Positions 57,711-64,000 of a stretch of 64,000 nt of DNA are shown here, piece by piece (the first letter of the stretch is position 1; every line of letters starts with the position of its first letter). Source of the DNA: Dehalococcoidia bacterium (GTDB lineage: Bacteria; Chloroflexota; Dehalococcoidia; Lucifugimonadales; Lucifugimonadaceae); contig JANQQP010000015.1 in assembly GCA_028285005.1 (NCBI GenBank), positions 1 to 64,000 on the forward strand, in the 5' to 3' direction. The notes under the pieces were generated by a model. It was not told the origin of the DNA. It ran no database searches and saw only the letters and a program-made list of their open reading frames with translations. Made by a program: the position numbers and the translations under genes.

Positions 57711-59044
57711 CGAGAGGTCTCTTTCGAGTAGGCTTCGTCGAGAAGCTCGACTACGTAGCGGACGCGAGACTCGGAGCCGACGCGCTTCAGCGCAGACGCC
57801 ATCTGCAGCGCACAGCCCGGATTACCGGTCGCAACTATCTGCGCTCCAGTTGAGGCGATGTTCGATGCCTTACGGTTGCCCAACCGCTGGGACATTTCCT
57901 TCTGCGTGATCGAGTACGTGCCGGCCGACCCGCAGCAGACCCCGGCTTCCGGCATCTCCACCCGCTTGAGCCCGGGTATGGCGTCCAGGACCTGTCGCGG
58001 CGCTGATGAGATGCGCTGAGCATTGATCAGGTGACAAGCGTCCTGGTAAGTGACGGTGTAGTCGAGGGCGCCGGTCGGAGCCTGTAGTCCGAGCTCGACC
58101 AGGAACTCGTGTATGTCCTTAGTGAGGCTGGACACGCGCTCGGCCTTCTCCAGGTAAGTCTCGTCGTCGTGGAATAGCTCGGAGTATTCCTTCATGGTCG
58201 AGCCGCAACCGGCTGACGCGACGATCACTGCGTCAGGGTCGATTGACAAGAAAGAGTCGATGTTTTGCCGGGCCATCATGCGAGCCGACTCAAGCTCTCC
58301 AGCATGCGCGTTCAGAGCACCACAGCAGCCCTGGTCTGCTGTCAGGTGCACTTCGACTCCGTTGCGTGAAAGCACTCGCACCGCAGCTTCAAGCGCTGGC
58401 GCGTGGGTCAGAGTCATCACGCACCCCGCCAGCATTGCAACCTTCGCTCTTGGTCGTCCCTCCGCGGTGATCACCTGGCCGTCAGCCACAAAGAACTCGT
58501 CGCTCAAGGGCGGCAAAGACTCGTCGAGGTACTCCTGATCACCCGGTAAGAGGCCGAGGAGGCCGGACTTGCGGGCAAGCGTCTGAGCTCCGGACTTCCT
58601 GTACAGCTTTGCCGCTCTGCCGATCCAGCGCAGTCTGACCGGGCTGGTAAGAACCTGCTTGTATCCGATGCTTCGGCCGATTCGCTCGCGGAGCGGGCGC
58701 TTGAACTCCTGCTCAACCTGAGCACGCGTCGCCTCCATCAGACGTCCATACGGCACACCAGAGGGGCAGGCGACTTCACATGCCCGACACTGGAGGCACA
58801 GGTCCCAGTGACCGACGACCGACTCTGTCATCGCAAGCCGGCCCTCAGCGACTCCCTTCATGAGTGCGATTCGACCGCGTGGCGACTCCATCTCGAGTCC
58901 GGTTTCGAGGTACGTCGGACATGCGTTCAGGCAGAAACCACAGTGCACGCACTTGTAGAGGTCCTCGTCGCGAGGCGCATCGGGCCCGGAGAACCCGGGA
59001 AAGGTGCCCGCCGGTGCGATTGGGTGCTGCTGAGGCTGAGTCAT
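57707..59044 (-). CDS. glcF: Glycolate oxidase iron-sulfur subunit GlcF-like
   Basis: A 445-aa protein. Two 4Fe-4S clusters: CVHCGFCLNACP (Cys32, 35, 38, 42) and CLQCRACEVACP (Cys83, 86, 89, 93). Two CCG-type domains follow, with GCCGALNAHAGE and GVCCGSAGTYSITQKEMSQRLGNRK. It passes electrons from a flavin 2-hydroxyacid dehydrogenase to the membrane chain. It is last in the operon with glcE and an SDR; glcD is absent from the window. Lactate or another 2-hydroxyacid is possible as substrate. Confidence 0.92.
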   Translation of the reverse strand: MTQPQQHPIAPAGTFPGFSGPDAPRDEDLYKCVHCGFCLNACPTYLETGLEMESPRGRIALMKGVAEGRLAMTESVVGHWDLCLQCRACEVACPSGVPYGRLMEATRAQVEQEFKRPLRERIGRSIGYKQVLTSPVRLRWIGRAAKLYRKSGAQTLARKSGLLGLLPGDQEYLDESLPPLSDEFFVADGQVITAEGRPRAKVAMLAGCVMTLTHAPALEAAVRVLSRNGVEVHLTADQGCCGALNAHAGELESARMMARQNIDSFLSIDPDAVIVASAGCGSTMKEYSELFHDDETYLEKAERVSSLTKDIHEFLVELGLQAPTGALDYTVTYQDACHLINAQRISSAPRQVLDAIPGLKRVEMPEAGVCCGSAGTYSITQKEMSQRLGNRKASNIASTGAQIVATGNPGCALQMASALKRVGSESRVRYVVELLDEAYSKETSR

Positions 59045-59053
59045 ATTGCTTCT

Positions 59054-60316
59054 TTAGATACGGCCGGCGAATCTGCCAGGGTTCAGCACTCGCTTCGGAT
59101 CGAACTGTTGCTTGATGCTCCTCATCACAGACAACGCAGTCCCCTGGTCGCCGAACACGTCGATCTGGCTCTTCATCTCGGTAGGGCAGCGCTCGACGAC
59201 CAGTTGCCCGCCGTGCTCGGACGCCAGACCTCGCAGGCGCTCGATGTCTCCGTGCGTACCAGCCGCTAGTGTGAGCGTCAGTGTGCCGAACCCGGCTTGA
59301 AGCTCGCCCGATACCTGCGTCTGTTCGCTGGCACTGACGCTTTTAGCCAGCAGTTTGACAGCATCGTCCGGTTTGAACGTGCCTCTCAGCGTAAGCTGCT
59401 CGGCTGTGGCATCTCCACCCGGCTGGCCCCAGATCGAGTCCGCAGCCGCACCCCGCAACACCTCGTAGCCCTGTGCACCGATCGATCCAGCGAGACCAGT
59501 CAGATCATTCTCCTGCCTTGCGACCGACTTCTCGCCTCCAGACACAGTAGCCAGGACTAGCGAGTTAGCTGAGCCTGGATCCACAGGCGTATCCATACAG
59601 GGAAATCGAGACAGCGCGGCACCGCCTGCAAACACAGTGAAGGCCTCAGGCATCGCCGGGCCGTCAAACACCTGCATTGCGAATTCACCGGCTTCCTCAA
59701 CCGATCCAAACCACGCCGCGATGGTGCTCGAACTGGCCGGAATCGGCACAACCTTCAGCGCGACTTCGGCGATCACTCCAAGCGTGCCGAATGCGCCTGT
59801 GTGCAGCCTGTGGAGATCGAAGCCCTGCACATTCTTCACCACTCTGCCGCCCGATTTCGTCACTGTGCCGTCGGCGAGAACGACCTTTATGCCGATGATC
59901 CAATCCCGGATGCCGCCCATCGACGATCTCGCATGTCCACCCGCGTTCGACGCCACGCTACCGCCGAGTGTGGCCCTTTCAGGGTGCCGGACGTCGAATG
60001 GCAGTCGCTGGCCCTGCTTTCCCAGCGTCTCGCTCAGATCGGCGATCTTCACTCCGGCGTCTGCAACAACTGTCAGGTCGCCCGCCTCATGCTCGACATT
60101 GCTCGACAGGTTCGAGAGATCGAGAGCCACGGTGTAGCGCTCAGGCACGTTGCCGATGTGCATCCTGGTTCCGCCGCCCCACGGTACGACCGCCTCTCGA
60201 GACGTGTGCGCCGCCTTCAACGCAGATGAAAGCTCATCAAGCGAGCCGGCCGTCACGACGCTGTCGGGCACAATGCCATCCACAGCGTAGGTGTCGGTAG
60301 CTGGAGCGCTGGTCAT
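59054..60316 (-). CDS. glcE: FAD-binding 2-hydroxyacid oxidase subunit, GlcE-like
   Basis: A 420-aa flavoprotein of the FAD/PCMH family. PWGGGTRMHIGN and the FAD pyrophosphate loop ATLGGSVASNAGGHARSSMGGIRDW are clear, then GRVVKNVQGFDLHRLHTGAFGTLG. The C-terminus SIKQQFDPKRVLNPGRF is typical of the family. It is coupled to glcF (9-bp gap). In classic glycolate oxidases GlcD and GlcE both occur; here only the GlcE-type subunit is seen next to glcF. The start at 60316 is an ATG. Confidence 0.9.
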   Translation of the reverse strand: MTSAPATDTYAVDGIVPDSVVTAGSLDELSSALKAAHTSREAVVPWGGGTRMHIGNVPERYTVALDLSNLSSNVEHEAGDLTVVADAGVKIADLSETLGKQGQRLPFDVRHPERATLGGSVASNAGGHARSSMGGIRDWIIGIKVVLADGTVTKSGGRVVKNVQGFDLHRLHTGAFGTLGVIAEVALKVVPIPASSSTIAAWFGSVEEAGEFAMQVFDGPAMPEAFTVFAGGAALSRFPCMDTPVDPGSANSLVLATVSGGEKSVARQENDLTGLAGSIGAQGYEVLRGAAADSIWGQPGGDATAEQLTLRGTFKPDDAVKLLAKSVSASEQTQVSGELQAGFGTLTLTLAAGTHGDIERLRGLASEHGGQLVVERCPTEMKSQIDVFGDQGTALSVMRSIKQQFDPKRVLNPGRFAGRI

Positions 60317-60318
60317 GG

Positions 60319-61059
60319 CTAAAGGGTCATCGCCCCGTCAATCACTTGGATCTGTCCGGTGACATAGCTGGATTCGTCGGACGCCAGCCACACCGCCAGC
60401 AGAGCGATCTCTTCCGGTGTGCCGATGCGACCCATGGGCTGCCGAGCCAGGAAATCATTCAAGGCTTGCTCTGGGTCGGGAGCCATGTTGATGCGGTCAT
60501 GGAGCGATGGAGTGTCGACGGTTGCGGGAGCGATGGCGTTGCACCTGATTCCCTGCGAGATGAAATCTTTTGCCACCGACATCGTCAGTCCCGCCACTGC
60601 TGCCTTGCTTGCTGAGTAAGCCGCCCGGTCGGCGACACCCATCACATGTGAGGCAACTGACGACATGTTGATCACCGAGCCGCCGCCGTTCTCGATCATT
60701 GGCGGGAGATAGGCCTGCAACATCCTGAACATGCCCTTGGCGTTTAGCTCGAAAGAGAAGTCCCAGTCACGCTCGGAACATTCGAGGATGTTTCCCATTG
60801 CGACATAGCCTGCGCAGTTGAACAGGATGTCAGGCGCGCCGGTTTCGGCCAGCAGAGCGTTGATCGAATCGGGGTTGGTGACATCGCAGCGCATCGTCTT
60901 TATGCGGTCGGTGCCATGCAGGTCGGCAAGCGCCTCTTCGTTGATGTCTGTTGCCCAGACCTGAGCCCCTTCGTGTGCGAAAGCCAGTGCAGTCGCCTCG
61001 CCAATGCCCTGTGCCGCTGCCGAGATGACCGCTGTCTTGCCGCTGAGCCGAGCTACCAA
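60319..61059 (-). CDS. SDR-family oxidoreductase
   Basis: A 246-aa classical SDR. ISAAAQGIGEATALAFAHEG replaces the common TGxxxGIG with A residues but keeps GIG. FNCAGYVA holds the structural Asn-Ala-Gly. The active site reads NMSSVA and YSASK. Also present are PMGRIGTPEEIA and VTGQIQVIDGAMTL. The TTG at 61059 gives a normal N-terminus with GGAG upstream; the open frame to 61170 does not. It is in the glcE-glcF operon (2-bp gap) and may act on the same substrate family. Confidence 0.88.
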   Translation of the reverse strand: MVARLSGKTAVISAAAQGIGEATALAFAHEGAQVWATDINEEALADLHGTDRIKTMRCDVTNPDSINALLAETGAPDILFNCAGYVAMGNILECSERDWDFSFELNAKGMFRMLQAYLPPMIENGGGSVINMSSVASHVMGVADRAAYSASKAAVAGLTMSVAKDFISQGIRCNAIAPATVDTPSLHDRINMAPDPEQALNDFLARQPMGRIGTPEEIALLAVWLASDESSYVTGQIQVIDGAMTL

Positions 61060-61231
61060 ATCCGTTCTCCGAGGTTGACTTGAGTTGACGATGCGGACAA
61101 GACTAGACGAAGTGCCGAGTTTGCGGGAGGCTGAGAGGGTCGTCCGGGCGACTAAAACAGACCGCGCCACGTGGGATCTGACTCATACGGCATCAGTTGA
61201 GCGGCTCTCCGTGCTTAGCGGCCGTCTGCGA

Positions 61232-62164
61232 CTAGCTGTTCGCCGCCATGACGTTGACCAACTCCTGCACAGCCTCGGCCGACCTGGTCAGCGCAGCCTT
61301 CTCTTCTGCCGTGAGATCGATCTCGATCACCTGCTCCACTCCGCCTGCTCCAAGCTTCACCGGCACGCCCGCGTAGAGGCCGTTGATGCCGTATTCGCCC
61401 TCAAGGAAAGCTGCGCAGGGCAGGATCTCTTTTCGGTCGAGGAGAATCGCTTCCACCATCTGCGCTGAAGCGGCGGACGGGGCGTAGTAGGCGGAACCTG
61501 TCTTCAGGAGCCCGACAATCTCTGCGCCACCGTCGCGGGTGCGCTGCACTATCTCCTCAAGCCGGTTCGCCTCAATCAGTTGCGCGACCGGCACTCCGCC
61601 GACGGTCGTCGTCCCGATCAGCGGAACCATACTGTCGCCGTGGCCGCCAAGCACATACGCCTGCACGTTTGTCACCGACGTTTCCAGCTCCATGGCCAGG
61701 AAGGTGCGGAAGCGGGCAGTGTCGAGGATGCCTGCCATGCCGACGACTCGCTCCTTCGGAAAGCCGGAGACGGCTTTGGCGTGTTGCACCATGGCGTCGA
61801 GCGGGTTAGAAACGATCACCAGCACGGCGTTAGGTGAGTACTTTGCAACCTGCTCGGTGACGCTGCCAACGATCTTCATGTTCGTGAGAAGCAGGTCGTC
61901 CCGAGTCATTCCAGGCTTGCGCGGCAGCCCGGCGGTGATGACAACAACGTCGGAATCAGCGGTCTCTTCGTAGCCGTTCGAGCCAACCACTTTGGCGTCG
62001 GTCCCGATCACCGGACCGGACTCCATCATGTCGAGCGCGAGGCCCTGTGGCTTGTCCTCGACGATGTCCACCAGGACGACGTCGGCATAGCCTCGCTCGA
62101 ATATCCGCTGAGCAGTGGTTGAGCCGACGAATCCTGCTCCAACTACTGTGACCTTGAATCTCAT
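61232..62164 (-). CDS. mdh: Malate dehydrogenase
   Basis: A 310-aa NAD-dependent protein of the lactate/malate dehydrogenase superfamily, TCA cycle. [17 protein letters not shown] is the NAD loop. The active-site loop [14 protein letters not shown] carries the Arg that selects malate over lactate. VSNPLDAM and the catalytic His in [11 protein letters not shown] are clear. The ATG at 62164 has GGAGAGG upstream. It is divergent from the isocitrate dehydrogenase gene. Confidence 0.95.
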   Translation of the reverse strand: MRFKVTVVGAGFVGSTTAQRIFERGYADVVLVDIVEDKPQGLALDMMESGPVIGTDAKVVGSNGYEETADSDVVVITAGLPRKPGMTRDDLLLTNMKIVGSVTEQVAKYSPNAVLVIVSNPLDAMVQHAKAVSGFPKERVVGMAGILDTARFRTFLAMELETSVTNVQAYVLGGHGDSMVPLIGTTTVGGVPVAQLIEANRLEEIVQRTRDGGAEIVGLLKTGSAYYAPSAASAQMVEAILLDRKEILPCAAFLEGEYGINGLYAGVPVKLGAGGVEQVIEIDLTAEEKAALTRSAEAVQELVNVMAANS

Positions 62165-62181
62165 GTGTCTGCCTCTCCGCA

Positions 62182-62197
62182 ATCTCAATTCCGAGAT
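62182..62197. promoter_or_regulatory. Inverted repeat upstream of mdh
   Basis: ATCTC-AATTCC-GAGAT lies 18 bp upstream of the mdh start, beside an A/T-rich stretch with TAAATA (minus strand, 62203-62198) that may be its -10. It could be a regulatory site. Confidence 0.35.
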
Positions 62198-62404
62198 ATT
62201 TAGGGTTATTGTTTGCTATTCAGATTTGTTTCTGCAGGCCGAAAAGTGCCGCGCTCGGCTGCGGTCGGGTTTTCGGCGGGAACCTAGTTTGCCACAGCAT
62301 CGAGGACTTTGGAGCAACGGCCGGGGAAGTGTGGCGATTTCATGGCTTCAGACCGACGAAGACCGTGGCGTTGAGCGCACATGGGAAGCTCAACAGAAAA
62401 TGCC

Positions 62405-62410
62405 TATACT
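62405..62410 (+). promoter_or_regulatory. Candidate -10 element of the isocitrate dehydrogenase gene
   Basis: TATACT lies 59 nt upstream of the ATG in the 305-bp mdh-icd divergent gap. No strong -35 is seen. Confidence 0.35.
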
Positions 62411-62469
62411 GACTTGAAGTTACCGCCACACTCCGGGCGACATCTGCGCAGATTCCACGAAGGACCAAC

Positions 62470-64000
62470 ATGAGCTCCTCGCCAACCATCATCTACACCT
62501 GGACAGACGAAGCGCCCGCACTCGCCACGCACGCATTCCTCCCTGTCATACGCGCCTTCGCCGCCGCGGCCGGGGTCAACGTCGACACAAGAGACATATC
62601 GCTCGCCCACCGTGTGCTCGCCCTGTTCCCGGAGCGTCTTGGCGACAGAAAGGTGCCTGACGACCTGGGTGAACTCGGCCAGATGGTTGAGACGCCCGAG
62701 GCCAACATCATCAAGCTGCCAAACATAAGCGCGTCAGTACCGCAGATGAAGGCATGTATCGCCGAGCTGCAGGCCAGGGGTTATGCGCTGCCTGACTACC
62801 CGGACGACCCGGCCAACGATGAAGAGCGAGGGATCAAGGATCGATACGCGCTGGCTATGGGCAGTGCCGTGAACCCTGTGCTCAGGCAGGGCAACTCCGA
62901 CCGTCGGGCTCCAAATGCGGTCAAGGAGTACGCGAAGAAGAATCCGCCACGTATGCGTGACTGGCCAGCGAACTCAAAGACACACGTGTCCACCATGAGT
63001 GCTGGCGATTTCAGGAATAACGAACGATCGGTGACGATCAAAGACGCAACGGACGCCAGGATCGAGTTTGTCGCAGGTGATGGCTCGGTCACTGTCCTGA
63101 AGGACTCGGTTCCACTGCTGGCCGACGAGGTGCTCGACGCCACCTTCATGAGCAAGAAGGCGCTGGTCGATTTCCTGGCTGAGCAGGTGCAAGACGCTAA
63201 GGACAATGATGTACTTTTCTCGCTTCACCTCAAGGCGACCATGATGAAGGTGTCTGACCCGATCCTCTTCGGTCATGCCGTCCGTGTCTTCTTCGCCAAC
63301 GTCTTCGAGAAGCACGCGGCTGATCTGGAATCGGTCGGCGCAAACCCGAACAACGGCTTCGGTGACATCCTCAGCAAGATCCAGGAACTTCCCGACGACC
63401 GGCGAGCCGCAATCGAGGCTGACATCGAAGCGGCGTATCGCGAAGGTCCCGGCATCGCCATGGTCAACTCCGATCGAGGCATCACCAATCTGCATGTGCC
63501 GAGTGATGTAATCATCGATGCCTCGATGCCGCCGATGATCCGTGACTCTGGCGGTATGTGGAACACTGACGGCGAGCTGCAGGACACGAAGGCGGTGATC
63601 CCGGATTCCAGCTACGCCGGCATCTATGACGCAGTGGTCACGGACGTGCAGGCGAATGGCCAGCTCAACCCGGCCGAGATGGGCACAGTACCCAACGTTG
63701 GCCTGATGGCGCAGGCAGCCGAGGAGTACGGATCACACAACAAGACCTTCGTGGCCACGGCAGGCGGCACGATGCGTGTTGTTGACGCAAACGGCAACAC
63801 GTTGCTTGAGCACAATGTCGAAGAAGGCGACATCTGGCGTGCGTGCCAGACCAAGGACCTGCCCATCCGCAACTGGGTCCAGCTCGCAGTTAGGCGGGCA
63901 AGAGCCACCGGCGCGCCCGCTGTCTTCTGGCTCAACAAAGACCGTGCGCACGACTCGGAGCTCATTCGCAAAGTGGAGCTGTACCTTGGCGAGCTCGACA
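62470..64000 (+). CDS. icd: Monomeric NADP-dependent isocitrate dehydrogenase (partial, runs off the window)
   Basis: Oxidative decarboxylation of isocitrate in the TCA cycle. 510 codons are in frame to the window end with no stop; the family is about 740 aa, so about two thirds are present. [30 protein letters not shown] at the N-terminus, [74 protein letters not shown] and [10 protein letters not shown] match the monomeric type, not the homodimeric one. AAGGA lies upstream of the ATG. It is divergent from mdh. Confidence 0.93.
   Translation, partial: MSSSPTIIYTWTDEAPALATHAFLPVIRAFAAAAGVNVDTRDISLAHRVLALFPERLGDRKVPDDLGELGQMVETPEANIIKLPNISASVPQMKACIAELQARGYALPDYPDDPANDEERGIKDRYALAMGSAVNPVLRQGNSDRRAPNAVKEYAKKNPPRMRDWPANSKTHVSTMSAGDFRNNERSVTIKDATDARIEFVAGDGSVTVLKDSVPLLADEVLDATFMSKKALVDFLAEQVQDAKDNDVLFSLHLKATMMKVSDPILFGHAVRVFFANVFEKHAADLESVGANPNNGFGDILSKIQELPDDRRAAIEADIEAAYREGPGIAMVNSDRGITNLHVPSDVIIDASMPPMIRDSGGMWNTDGELQDTKAVIPDSSYAGIYDAVVTDVQANGQLNPAEMGTVPNVGLMAQAAEEYGSHNKTFVATAGGTMRVVDANGNTLLEHNVEEGDIWRACQTKDLPIRNWVQLAVRRARATGAPAVFWLNKDRAHDSELIRKVELYLGELD

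Noticed and set aside
61074-61089. Direct repeat GTTGAC-TTGA-GTTGAC upstream of the SDR at 61059
   Set aside because: Only two 6-bp copies, with no clear promoter beside them; too weak to call a regulatory site.
1-64000. CRISPR arrays, insertion sequences, phage genes or att sites
   Set aside because: No repeated spacers, transposase or integrase motifs, or long terminal repeats were seen on either strand.

Overview
The window is 64 kb of gene-dense, moderately GC-rich bacterial chromosome (about 60% G+C, judged by eye). It holds no insertion sequence, prophage, CRISPR array or rRNA, and no tRNA that I could find. The gene mix points to the Chloroflexota, most plausibly a marine SAR202/Dehalococcoidia-like lineage: an LL-diaminopimelate aminotransferase, a GRPxVW-type polyprenyl synthetase, a monomeric NADP isocitrate dehydrogenase, DUF3105, many SDRs, and TTG starts throughout. 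This placement is inference from gene content, not from a phylogenetic marker.

Layout. 1-2.4 kb: SRP RNA, ksgA, ispE and a small membrane protein. 2.4-8 kb: two SDRs around an ECF sigma/anti-sigma pair, a P-loop kinase-like gene, an NAD-dependent epimerase and a lipoprotein. 8-21.8 kb: a catabolic region with a GMC oxidoreductase, M81/MlrC-type hydrolase, MFS transporter, HpcH/HpaI aldolase, two tandem NHL beta-propellers, zinc alcohol dehydrogenase, aldose-epimerase-like protein, Gfo/Idh/MocA oxidoreductase with a coupled 122-aa domain protein, aldo/keto reductase, HAD phosphatase and amidohydrolase. It looks like a system for import and stepwise oxidation of sugar-like or hydroxylated organic compounds.

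21.8-28.5 kb: DegV, then hisZ-hisG-hisD-hisC-hisB. 28.5-35.2 kb, minus strand: purS, DUF3105, and a guaA-purD-HAD-purB purine operon. 35.4-42.8 kb: threonylcarbamoyl-AMP synthase, polyprenyl synthetase, pgk, tpiA, miaA, a DapF-like protein, a lipoprotein and dapL. 42.9-49.4 kb: hflX, nitroreductase/MarR, a split nucleotidyltransferase/CinA-like pair and an MMPL transporter. 49.4-57.7 kb: ThDP enzyme, sixA, ABC exporter, yebC, rimM, an M50-like membrane protein and a membrane-anchored SGNH hydrolase. 57.7-64 kb: glcF, glcE and an SDR, then malate dehydrogenase divergent from isocitrate dehydrogenase, which runs off the window.

The most unusual observations are: a DapF homologue with both catalytic cysteines replaced by serine; a long-form HisG beside a HisZ; a polyprenyl synthetase with a degenerate second aspartate-rich motif; a stand-alone Gfo/Idh C-terminal-like domain coupled to a full oxidoreductase; a three-way-junction-like inverted repeat in the hisC-hisB gap; several perfect palindromes in divergent promoters; five of ten convergent gene pairs sharing a 4-bp overlapping stop (CTAG/TTAG); and several genes with -10 elements 6-9 nt before the start codon, which suggests leaderless mRNAs. 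I did not identify a wholly new multi-gene system with confidence; the catabolic region and the variant enzymes are the best candidates.
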